This document shows, piece after piece, positions 7,387 to 13,365 of a DNA stretch of 13,365 bases; the stretch's first letter is position 1, and every line of letters begins with the position of its first letter. A program made the translations under genes and the position numbers. The stretch spans positions 1 to 13,365 of the forward strand of contig CAMLNW010000048.1 of assembly GCA_946481495.1 (NCBI GenBank), in the 5' to 3' direction. The DNA is from an uncultured Actinomycetes bacterium. GTDB lineage: Bacteria > Actinomycetota > Thermoleophilia > Solirubrobacterales > Thermoleophilaceae. Below the pieces are notes generated by a model, which saw nothing but the letters and a program-made list of their open reading frames with translations, was not told the origin of the DNA and made no database searches.

Positions 7387-7638
7387 CTAATCCTGTGGGA
7401 AGTCGAGGTCGCGCCCGCAGCGGGTGCAGACCTGCGTCGAGAGGGTGACGACGTTGCCGCACTCCGGGCAGCGGCGGCGCGGCTCGCCGCGCTCGTTGCG
7501 ATACAGCGCCGCGGCGATCGTCCCGATGATCGGCAGCACGGCGCCGACCATGAACCAGATGAAGAACGACGAGCCCTTGATCTTGGCGACGACCCCCGCC
7601 GAGAGGCCGAAGAAGAACAGGATGACGACGACCTCCAC
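7387..7638 (-). CDS. Small membrane protein with C-terminal zinc ribbon
   Basis: An 83-aa protein of unknown function. Two hydrophobic segments (about residues 1-19 and 25-46) look like membrane helices, separated by KIKGSS. After YRNERGEPRRR comes a cytoplasmic-looking zinc ribbon, CPECG (Cys57, Cys60) and CTRCG (Cys71, Cys74), ten residues apart. The layout resembles a widespread group of bacterial membrane proteins with a zinc ribbon, which I cannot link to a role. The GTG at 7638 is the only usual start after an in-frame TAG 9 nt upstream. It lies 20 nt after the stop of the 56-aa membrane gene, so the two are probably co-transcribed. It ends 98 nt before ilvB. Confidence 0.75.
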   Translation of the reverse strand: MEVVVILFFFGLSAGVVAKIKGSSFFIWFMVGAVLPIIGTIAAALYRNERGEPRRRCPECGNVVTLSTQVCTRCGRDLDFPQD

Positions 7639-7658
7639 GGCTGCCTAGACGGACGTCC

Positions 7659-7829
7659 TCAGAGGACGCGGATCGCCCACACGACAGCGATGATCGCGAG
7701 CACGACGACGGCGATCCACGCCACCGCGGTGACGACGCCGAGCACCACCTTGAAGAGGATCCAGGCCGCGACTAGCAGCACGACGAGCGCGAGCAGCTTC
7801 TTGCCGCCGGTCTTCGCTGCCTCAGCCAT
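7659..7829 (-). CDS. 56-aa hydrophobic two-helix membrane protein
   Basis: A small open frame encoding 56 residues. It starts with a charged, lysine-bearing head (MAEAAKTGGKK) followed by an almost wholly hydrophobic stretch. That stretch can be read as two membrane helices, about residues 12-33 and 34-52, and the protein ends WAIRVL. The positive N-terminus would be expected inside the cell. I do not recognise the family and assign no function. Support for a real gene is its fit in the gap between two genes on the same strand, the coherent membrane-protein composition, and a TANNNT box 7 nt before the ATG. No convincing Shine-Dalgarno is present. The zinc-ribbon membrane gene follows 20 nt later. 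Confidence 0.65.
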   Translation of the reverse strand: MAEAAKTGGKKLLALVVLLVAAWILFKVVLGVVTAVAWIAVVVLAIIAVVWAIRVL

Positions 7830-7836
7830 GGGGCTC

Positions 7837-7842
7837 AGCTTA
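7837..7842 (-). promoter_or_regulatory. Possible leaderless -10 box for the 56-aa membrane gene
   Basis: TAAGCT on the minus strand ends 7 nt before the ATG at 7829. A TTGACC (7861-7856) resembles a -35 but is only 13 bp away, shorter than the usual spacing. Support is the position shared with the boxes before menF, ndh and gatC. Confidence 0.35.
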
Positions 7843-7857
7843 GTGGTCGGGCGACGG

Positions 7858-8814
7858 TCAAAGCAGGTGTGGCGGGCGCATGGGCATGTAGCGGTCGAGC
7901 CCCGGAAGCGGGATTGAGCTCATCACCCAACCCGGCCAGTGGACCTTGAAGCCGAGGTTGCGCAGACGGCGCAGCAGCCACCAGCTGTCGGTCGCGCAGT
8001 AGACGCCGAAGTTCGGCGGGGCGATCGTCTTCGCGACGCGATCGAGTGCCGCGAGCACGACCGGGACGAGATCGGCCGGCGTGATCGCGACCGCCGGACC
8101 GACGTCGCCGGTCGATCCCACCCAGCAGAGGCCGGTCGCGCTGCCGGTCTCAGGGTCCATCGTCGCCAGGCAGCTGCGCGTGCGGGCGAAGAAGTCATGC
8201 ACCGCCGGGCGCCGGTGGCCGATCGCCTGTGGCTCAAGCACCTTCCATTCGGCGGCGGCGCGATCCCCCTCGAGCACGTGGACGGCAGGATCGGTGGAGT
8301 CGATCTCGAGCGCGCGGCGCTCGGCGTAGTCGGTTGCCGAGGCGCGCAGGTGCCAGTGTCCAGCGGCCGGCATCACACCGAAGTCGGCGTAGAGGGTCAG
8401 ATCGCCGGTCGCGCCGGCGGCAACGACGAGACGACCCTGGTTCGGCGTCGGGTCGGTCGGGAAGCAGCGCTCGAGCAGACCGCGCCCGATGCCGCGGCCG
8501 TGGTGTCCGGGGAGCACCATCAGCTCGGTGAGCTGCTCCATCTCGGCGAAGCGACAGACGCGGGCGTAGCCGACGGGCTCGTCTCCGTACTCGCAGATCC
8601 AGTAGCTGCCGTCCGGCTGCGCGGCGATGAACTCGACGAGCTCGTGTTGCGTCCCCCACTCGGCCTCGATCTGGGACTCGGTCGGTGGCGGACCGTCGAT
8701 CAGGCCCATCCGCGTGGCGGTGTGGTGGACGGCGAGCGCCGAGATCCCAAATGTCATGCGCAGGTCGCGCGGCCGGCCCTCGCGGAATGCGTAGCTGGTT
8801 GCGGCGGCGGTCAT
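7858..8814 (-). CDS. GNAT-family N-acetyltransferase, probably two GNAT-like halves
   Basis: A 318-aa protein. The N-terminal half (about 8-165) is a GNAT domain: YWICEYGDEPVGYARV, then the acetyl-CoA motif LTELMVLPGHHGRGIGRGLLE (96-115), which holds the R/Q-x-x-G-x-G/A signature as HHGRGIG. The C-terminal half (about 175-310) has FFARTRSCLATMDPETGSATGLCWVGS and LRRLRNLGFKVH, which look like a second GNAT-like domain without the CoA signature. The substrate is unknown. The ATG at 8814 is chosen over a longer frame because it overlaps the ndh stop as ATGA, and GAGG lies 7 nt upstream inside ndh, so translation is probably coupled to NDH-2. This suggests, without proof, a role linked to the dehydrogenase or to redox metabolism. 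Confidence 0.82.
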   Translation of the reverse strand: MTAAATSYAFREGRPRDLRMTFGISALAVHHTATRMGLIDGPPPTESQIEAEWGTQHELVEFIAAQPDGSYWICEYGDEPVGYARVCRFAEMEQLTELMVLPGHHGRGIGRGLLERCFPTDPTPNQGRLVVAAGATGDLTLYADFGVMPAAGHWHLRASATDYAERRALEIDSTDPAVHVLEGDRAAAEWKVLEPQAIGHRRPAVHDFFARTRSCLATMDPETGSATGLCWVGSTGDVGPAVAITPADLVPVVLAALDRVAKTIAPPNFGVYCATDSWWLLRRLRNLGFKVHWPGWVMSSIPLPGLDRYMPMRPPHLL

Positions 8815-10136
8815 GCGCCGGCCTCGGGGCGCTGCCGCGGCGAGGCGTCCGGCTCCACGCCAAGGCCCTCGGGGTGCCCGAGCGCGCCGAGCTCCGCGGA
8901 TGCGCGACCGAACATCAGCCCAACCGTCCAGTCGACCATCAGCCGCAACTTGCGCGCCGTGCCGGGCATCAACAGCAGGTGGTAGGTGCGCGCCGCGAAC
9001 CAAGCCGGGAAGCCGCGCAGGCGTATCCCGAGCATCGTCGCGACCGCCTTGTGCTGCCCCATGTCGACGAACACGCCGAGCGTGCGGTAGCGGAACGGCC
9101 GCAGCTTGCCGCCGGCGAGCGCCGCCGCGACGTTGTCGCCGACAACCTTGCCGTGGCGCGTCGCGTGCTGAGCGGTCGGCGGCGTCGGCTGCCCGCCCTT
9201 CTGGGCTGGGTCGGGCACCGCGGCCGAGTCGCCGATCGCCCAGACACTCGCCTGGCCCGCGACGCGCAGGGTCGAGTCGACCTCGATCCGGCCGTGCTCG
9301 GTCAGCGGCAACCCGAGCTCGCGCACGACGGCCGGCGGCTTCACGCCTGCGGTCCAGCAGACGGTGCGGGTCGGGATCGTCTCGCCGGTCGACAGCCGCG
9401 CCCAGCCGTCGCCGACCTCCTCGAGCAACGTGCCGGTGCGGATCTCGATGCCACGGCCGCGCAGCTCGCGCATCGCGAAGTCGGCGAGGCTGGCCGGGAT
9501 CTCCGGCATCACACGGTCCTGAGCCTCGACGAGGACCCAGCGCGTCCCGTCGAGCCGGCAGCGCGGATAGCGGTCGATCACGTCGGCGACATAGTCCTGC
9601 AGCTCGGCGATCCCCTCCAACCCCGCGTAGCCGGCGCCGACGTAGACGAACGTCAGGTATTGGCGCCGCTGCTCGGGGTCCTCGATCTCCTCTGCCGTCT
9701 CGAGCTGGAGCACCGCGCGGTTGCGCAGCGCTACGGCATCAGGGAGCGTCTTGAAGCCGACGCCGTACTCGGCCAGCCCCGGAATCGGCAGTACGCGCGA
9801 CACTGACCCGAGCGAGACGATCAGCTGGTCGTAGTCGATCTCGGACTGGCTGCCGTCGAGCAGGTTCATCCGCACCTGCTTCGCGTCGGGATCAACGCCG
9901 GTCACACGGGCGATCCGGATGTCGGTCCAGTCGAGCTCCTCGCGCAGCGGGACGACGACGTGGCGCGGCTCCAGCGATCCGGACGCGGCACCGGGCAGCA
10001 ACGGCGTATAGAGCAGGAAGTTCTGGTCGGTGACGAGCGTGATCCGCGCGCTGTGGCGCGGCAGCCGGCGCTCGAGGCGACGGGCGGCGTGCAGGCCACC
10101 AAACCCGCCGCCGACGATGACGACGTTGAGAGCCAT
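8811..10136 (-). CDS. ndh: Type II NADH:quinone oxidoreductase (NDH-2)
   Basis: Single-subunit FAD enzyme that passes electrons from NADH to membrane quinone without pumping protons. The 441-aa protein begins with the FAD motif VVIVGGGFGGL (Gly9-Gly14). It has an NADH-binding motif VYVGAGYAGLEG (164-175), a second FAD motif VWAIGDSA (298-305) and TPPTAQHATRHG (318-329) near the quinone site. No transmembrane helix is evident; a basic, hydrophobic C-terminal part (about 365-410, FPAWFAARTYHLLLMPG onward) fits peripheral membrane attachment. In this setting the quinone should be menaquinone, whose early steps are encoded at the left of the window. A TANNNT box precedes the ATG by 8 nt, and its last codon overlaps the GNAT gene. 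A different pyridine-nucleotide oxidoreductase of the same superfamily is the main alternative. Confidence 0.88.
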   Translation of the reverse strand: MALNVVIVGGGFGGLHAARRLERRLPRHSARITLVTDQNFLLYTPLLPGAASGSLEPRHVVVPLREELDWTDIRIARVTGVDPDAKQVRMNLLDGSQSEIDYDQLIVSLGSVSRVLPIPGLAEYGVGFKTLPDAVALRNRAVLQLETAEEIEDPEQRRQYLTFVYVGAGYAGLEGIAELQDYVADVIDRYPRCRLDGTRWVLVEAQDRVMPEIPASLADFAMRELRGRGIEIRTGTLLEEVGDGWARLSTGETIPTRTVCWTAGVKPPAVVRELGLPLTEHGRIEVDSTLRVAGQASVWAIGDSAAVPDPAQKGGQPTPPTAQHATRHGKVVGDNVAAALAGGKLRPFRYRTLGVFVDMGQHKAVATMLGIRLRGFPAWFAARTYHLLLMPGTARKLRLMVDWTVGLMFGRASAELGALGHPEGLGVEPDASPRQRPEAGA

Positions 10137-10144
10137 CCCGGCCG

Positions 10145-10150
10145 AGGCTA
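10145..10150 (-). promoter_or_regulatory. Possible leaderless -10 box for ndh
   Basis: TAGCCT on the minus strand ends 8 nt before the ndh ATG, inside the 40-nt gap after gatB. No -35 match at 17-18 bp. Support comes from the same spacing at gatC, the 56-aa gene and menF. Confidence 0.35.
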
Positions 10151-10176
10151 GCCGTTACCGCGCGAGCGCAGCGCGA

Positions 10177-11607
10177 TCACAGGCGCTCGCGAATCAGCCG
10201 CTGGACCTCACCGCCGTCGGCGCGGCCCTTGGTCTCGCGCATGATCGCGCCGACGATCGCGCCGACCGCCTTGTCGTTGCCGGCGCGGACCTTCTCGACC
10301 GCGTCCGCCTGCTCGGCCATCGCGCGGTCGACGATCGCGGCGAGCTCGCTGTCGTCGGTGCGGCCGAGACCGGCCGACTCGACGATCGCGGCCGGGTCGC
10401 CACCATCGGCGACCAACGTGGCGAGCACGTCCTTGGCCGCCGATTGCGCGACGTCCTTGGCGACGACCATCGCGACGAGCTGCGCGAAGGCGGCCGGCGT
10501 CAGCTTGGAATCGGCGGGGTCGGTCCCGTCCCCGAGCACCGTCAGCAGCTCGTTGGTCGTCCAGTTCGCGAGCGCGCGCGGATCGCCGCCCGCCCCCGCC
10601 GCGGCGACGGACTGCTCGTAGAAGTCGCCCACCTCGGTGCGGAACGCGAGCAGCTTCGCCTGGTCGGCAGACAGGCCGTGGTCGCCCTCCAAGCGCTCGG
10701 CGCGGGCGGCCGGAAGCTCGGGGATCGCAGTACGGGCGCGCTCGAGCATCGCCGCGGTCGGGACGATCGGGACGAGGTCGGGCTCGGGGAAGTAGCGGTA
10801 GTCGTGCGCCTCCTCCTTCGAGCGCAGCGAGCTGATCGCGCCGCTGCGGACGTCGTAGTGCAGCGTCTCCTGCTCGATCGTCCCGCCGTCGCGCAGAATC
10901 GCCTCCTGGCGGGCGATCTCGGCGTCGACGCCGCGCTCGATGAAGCGGAACGAGTTCATGTTCTTGAGCTCGGTCTTGACGCCGAGCGTCGCGTCGCCGC
11001 GCGGGCGCAGCGACACGTTGGCGTCGCAGCGCAGCGACCCCTCCTCCATGTTCACGTCGGAGACGCCGAGCTGACGCAGCGTGACGCGCAGCAGGCGCAG
11101 CCACTCGGCGGCCTCGGACGCTGAGCGGATGTCCGGCTCCGACACGATCTCGACCAGCGGCGTGCCGCCGCGGTTGAAGTCGACGGCGCTCGCCTCGGCG
11201 GAGTGGATGCGGCCGGAGGCGCCGACGTGGACGAGCTTCGCGGCGTCCTCCTCGAGGTGGACGCGGTGGATGCGAACGTCGCCGAGCTTGCCGTCCCTGG
11301 CGAGCGGGATGTCGTACTGCGACACCTGGTAGCCCTTTGGCAGGTCGGGATAGAAGTAGTTCTTGCGGTGGAAGATCGAGCGCGGCGCTGGCTCGCAGCC
11401 GAGCGCCATCCCGATCATCAGACCGAAGTGGATCGCCTCCGCGTTGACGACCGGCAGCGTGCCCGGCAGGCCGAGGCAGACCGGGCAGGTACGCGTGTTC
11501 GGCTTCTCCCCGAACGACAGCTCGCAGCCGCAGAACATCTTCGTCTGGGTCTTGAGCTGGACGTGGATCTCGAGGCCGATGACCGGCTCGTAGGTGACGT
11601 CAGCCAC
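10177..11607 (-). CDS. gatB: Asp-tRNA(Asn)/Glu-tRNA(Gln) amidotransferase subunit B
   Basis: Subunit that binds misacylated Glu-tRNA(Gln) or Asp-tRNA(Asn), phosphorylates the acyl group with ATP and receives ammonia from GatA. The 476-aa protein begins ADVTYEPVIGLEIHVQL, the conserved GatB start. A four-Cys zinc site is intact (Cys26, Cys28, Cys41, Cys44), and HRKNYFYPDLPKGYQ and DYRYFPEPDL are family signatures. The C-terminal quarter is the YqeY-like tRNA-binding tail, ending GEVQRLIRERL. The GTG at 11607 is chosen because it precisely precedes the conserved start and has GGGAG 8 nt upstream. It overlaps the gatA stop by 8 bp, so translation is probably coupled. No missing residues or frameshifts are seen. 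Confidence 0.97.
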   Translation of the reverse strand: MADVTYEPVIGLEIHVQLKTQTKMFCGCELSFGEKPNTRTCPVCLGLPGTLPVVNAEAIHFGLMIGMALGCEPAPRSIFHRKNYFYPDLPKGYQVSQYDIPLARDGKLGDVRIHRVHLEEDAAKLVHVGASGRIHSAEASAVDFNRGGTPLVEIVSEPDIRSASEAAEWLRLLRVTLRQLGVSDVNMEEGSLRCDANVSLRPRGDATLGVKTELKNMNSFRFIERGVDAEIARQEAILRDGGTIEQETLHYDVRSGAISSLRSKEEAHDYRYFPEPDLVPIVPTAAMLERARTAIPELPAARAERLEGDHGLSADQAKLLAFRTEVGDFYEQSVAAAGAGGDPRALANWTTNELLTVLGDGTDPADSKLTPAAFAQLVAMVVAKDVAQSAAKDVLATLVADGGDPAAIVESAGLGRTDDSELAAIVDRAMAEQADAVEKVRAGNDKAVGAIVGAIMRETKGRADGGEVQRLIRERL

Positions 11608-13015
11608 GGGCGGCACTCCCGTCGAAGCCGGTCGCGAGCTCGAGCGCGTGGGCGGCGTCGAGGATTCGGTTCTCGCTGAACGCCGGGCCGGCGAGCTGGA
11701 TACCGACGGGCAGCCCGTCCGAGAGGCCACCGGGAATCGATATCGCCGGGATTCCCGCGAGCGACATCGGGACGGTCAGCACGTCGGAGAGGTACATCGA
11801 CCACGGGTCGTCGACGCGCTCGCCGATGCCGAAGGCGACGCTCGGCGAGGTCGGCGTGACGATCAGGTCGACCGAGTCGAATGCGTTGCGGAAGTCCTCG
11901 GCGATCTTCGTCCGCACGCGCTGGGCGCTGCCGTAGTAGGCGTCGTAGTAGCCCGACGAGAGCGCGTAGGTGCCGAGCATGATGCGGCGCTTGACCTCGG
12001 GCCCGAAGCCCTCCTCGCGCGTCTGCTCGTAGAGCGACAGCAGCGTCTCGGTGCTCTCGGTCCGGTGGCCGTAGCGGACGCCGTCGAAGCGGGCGAGGTT
12101 GGCGCTCGCCTCGGCCGGAGCGATCACGTAGTAGGCGGAGATCGCGTGGCCAGAGTGCGGCAGGGCGACCTCCTGAACCGTCCCGCCGAGCTCCTCGATC
12201 CGCTTCAGCGTCGCCTCGAAGACCGCGCGCACGCCCGGCTCCAAGCCTTCGCCCGTCAGCTCGGGCGGAACGCCGAAGCGGACGCCGTCGAGCCGCTCGG
12301 CGCTCGGCAGCGCGATCTCCTCCGGGTGACCGGTCGACGTCGAGTCGCACTTGTCGAGGCCGACCATGTGACGCAGCATCAGCGCCGCGTCAGTGACGTC
12401 GCGGGTCAGCGGTCCGGCCTGGTCGAGCGACGACGCGAAGGCGATCATCCCGTAGCGCGAGATCGACCCGTAGGTGGGCTTGAGCCCGACGATCCCGCAC
12501 AGCGATGCCGGCTGACGGATCGAGCCGCCGGTGTCGGTGCCGATCGCCCACGGCGCGAGGCCAGCGGCGACAACGGCAGCCGAGCCGCCCGAGGAGCCAC
12601 CCGGCACGCGGCTCGCGTCCCAGGGGTTGCGAACGGCGCCGAAGGCCGAGTTCTCGTTCGACGAGCCCATCGCGAACTCGTCCATGTTGGTCTTGCCGAG
12701 CATCGGTGCGCCGGCGTTGGCGAGCTTCTCGATGGCGGTCGCCGTGTAGGGCGGCCGGTACCCCTCGAGGATCTTCGACGCCGCTGCGCTTGGGACGCCC
12801 GCGGTGCAGAAGAGGTCCTTGACGGCCAGCGGGACGCCGCCGAGCGGCGCGTCGGCCTGGACCTCAGGGGCCTCGTCGGCGAGCCAGAGGAAGGCGTTGA
12901 GGCTGTCGCCGGCGGCGCGGTCGCGGTAGGCGGCCCAGAGCTCGCGCGGCGACAGCTCGCCGGCGCGCACCCGCTCCGCCGCCGCCGCGGCGGTCAGCTC
13001 GACGATCTCGCTCAT
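11600..13015 (-). CDS. gatA: Asp-tRNA(Asn)/Glu-tRNA(Gln) amidotransferase subunit A
   Basis: Amidase-signature subunit that hydrolyses glutamine and channels ammonia to GatB. The 471-aa protein has the full catalytic triad: Lys66 in VPLAVKD, cis-Ser141 in PGGSSGGS and the nucleophile Ser165 in TGGSIRQPAS, spaced as in S. aureus GatA (75 and 99 residues from the Lys). TNMDEFAMGSSNENSAFG (109-126) and GIVGLKPTYG (174-183) are typical of GatA rather than of general amidases. The ATG at 13015 overlaps the gatC stop as ATGA, and the 3' end overlaps gatB by 8 bp, so gatCAB is one translationally coupled operon. Its presence implies that the organism makes Gln-tRNA(Gln), Asn-tRNA(Asn) or both by amidation. 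Confidence 0.97.
   Translation of the reverse strand: MSEIVELTAAAAAERVRAGELSPRELWAAYRDRAAGDSLNAFLWLADEAPEVQADAPLGGVPLAVKDLFCTAGVPSAAASKILEGYRPPYTATAIEKLANAGAPMLGKTNMDEFAMGSSNENSAFGAVRNPWDASRVPGGSSGGSAAVVAAGLAPWAIGTDTGGSIRQPASLCGIVGLKPTYGSISRYGMIAFASSLDQAGPLTRDVTDAALMLRHMVGLDKCDSTSTGHPEEIALPSAERLDGVRFGVPPELTGEGLEPGVRAVFEATLKRIEELGGTVQEVALPHSGHAISAYYVIAPAEASANLARFDGVRYGHRTESTETLLSLYEQTREEGFGPEVKRRIMLGTYALSSGYYDAYYGSAQRVRTKIAEDFRNAFDSVDLIVTPTSPSVAFGIGERVDDPWSMYLSDVLTVPMSLAGIPAISIPGGLSDGLPVGIQLAGPAFSENRILDAAHALELATGFDGSAARG
11616..11620 (-). promoter_or_regulatory. Shine-Dalgarno of gatB inside gatA
   Basis: GGGAG on the minus strand, 8 nt before the GTG at 11607. It supports that GTG as the start rather than the longer open frame running into gatA. 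Confidence 0.6.
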
Positions 13016-13296
13016 GCGCCGGGACTCGGGACGCGGAAGCCGGCGCCGTCGCTGTCGGGCGCCTCGGCGAGCGCCGCGTCGCGCGGCAAGCTGGGACGCG
13101 GCTCGTCGGGGCGCAGCACGTTCTCGAGCGCCACGACGTGCGAGGTCGGGACGACGTCGTCGAGATCGAGCTCGCCGATCTTCTCGATGTGGCCGAGCAC
13201 CGACGACAGCTCGCCCGTCATCGCCTCGACCTCGTCTTCGCTGAGACGGAGTCGCGCGAGGCGCGCGACGTGGAGTACCTGCTCGCGGTCGATCAT
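13012..13296 (-). CDS. gatC: Asp-tRNA(Asn)/Glu-tRNA(Gln) amidotransferase subunit C
   Basis: Small subunit that wraps around GatA and stabilises the GatCAB complex. The 94-aa protein has the usual form: a helical N-terminus (REQVLHVARLARLRLSEDEVEAM), then LSSVLGHIEKIGELDLDDVVPTSH, and the conserved proline-rich end with NVLRPDEPRPSLPRDAAL and APDSDGAGFRVP. It is the first gene of the operon and overlaps gatA by 4 bp. The ATG at 13296 has no Shine-Dalgarno; a TAGAAT box ends 9 nt upstream, so a leaderless mRNA starting at the ATG is likely. Confidence 0.96.
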   Translation of the reverse strand: MIDREQVLHVARLARLRLSEDEVEAMTGELSSVLGHIEKIGELDLDDVVPTSHVVALENVLRPDEPRPSLPRDAALAEAPDSDGAGFRVPSPGA

Positions 13297-13305
13297 CGAG
13301 CGGCG

Positions 13306-13311
13306 ATTCTA
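13306..13311 (-). promoter_or_regulatory. Possible leaderless -10 box for gatC
   Basis: TAGAAT on the minus strand, one base from the TATAAT consensus, ends 9 nt before the gatC ATG, which itself lacks a ribosome site. The best -35 candidate, CTGCCT 18 bp upstream, is weak (3 of 6). It should drive the gatCAB operon. Confidence 0.45.
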
Positions 13312-13327
13312 GGCGTGCGCGGCTGAC

Positions 13328-13365
13328 TCAGGCAGGCGGCATGCCGGGCAACTTCTCGACGGACG
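13328..13365 (-). CDS. Possible 3' end of an upstream gene (cut by the window edge)
   Basis: On the minus strand eleven codons read S-V-E-K-L-P-G-M-P-P-A and end in TGA at 13330-13328, 31 nt before the gatC ATG. The spacing and strand would suit the end of the next gene upstream, but eleven codons are too few to tell coding from chance. I do not recognise the product. Confidence 0.3.
   Translation of the reverse strand, partial: SVEKLPGMPPA

Noticed and set aside
7654..7668. 7-bp inverted repeat CGTCCTC/GAGGACG at the end of the 56-aa gene
   Set aside because: A one-base spacer makes only a short hairpin, and part of it codes for the C-terminus; too weak for a terminator call.
11594..13312. 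572-aa open frame antisense to gatA and gatC
   Set aside because: Covers conserved gat genes and has repetitive Arg/Val/Asp composition with no domain.

Overview
This window is a densely coding, very GC-rich stretch of ordinary bacterial chromosome carrying housekeeping genes. GC-rich codon usage, an o-succinylbenzoate-type menaquinone pathway, a type II NADH dehydrogenase, gatCAB, and leaderless-looking promoters with only a TANNNT box all suggest a high-GC actinobacterium. The protein style reminds me of the Thermoleophilia/Solirubrobacterales, but that finer placement is inference. I see no phage, IS element, CRISPR array, tRNA or rRNA.

Left part (1-5013): four enzymes that together take chorismate to o-succinylbenzoate. 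They are menC (+, cut by the window edge), menH (-), menD (+) and a menF-type isochorismate synthase (-). The layout is unusual. menH lies antisense between menC and menD, overlapping menC tail to tail by 21 bp and menD head to head by 75 bp. menD and menF converge on a perfect 19-bp inverted repeat that probably acts as a two-way terminator.

Middle part (5014-7829): ilvB and ilvN (acetolactate synthase large and small subunits) lie upstream of menF on the minus strand, with no ilvC after ilvN. Upstream of them are two small membrane-protein genes: an 83-aa protein with a zinc ribbon and a 56-aa, two-helix hydrophobic protein.

Right part (7858-13365): a type II NADH:quinone oxidoreductase gene joined by an ATGA overlap to a GNAT-family acetyltransferase gene. 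Upstream of these is the gatC-gatA-gatB operon for the tRNA-dependent amidotransferase, then the last codons of a possible further gene at the right edge.

From gatC to menF all ten genes run on the minus strand with small gaps. Four of them (gatC, ndh, the 56-aa gene, menF) have a TANNNT box 7-9 bp before the ATG, the spacing expected for leaderless mRNAs. ilvB, gatB and menH have Shine-Dalgarno sequences instead. I therefore infer several short transcription units rather than one long operon. NDH-2 probably reduces the menaquinone whose early synthesis is encoded at the left. I found no convincing undescribed system; the most interesting points are the embedded antisense menH, a Glu in place of the metal-binding Asp in MenD, the long palindrome and the leaderless promoter set.
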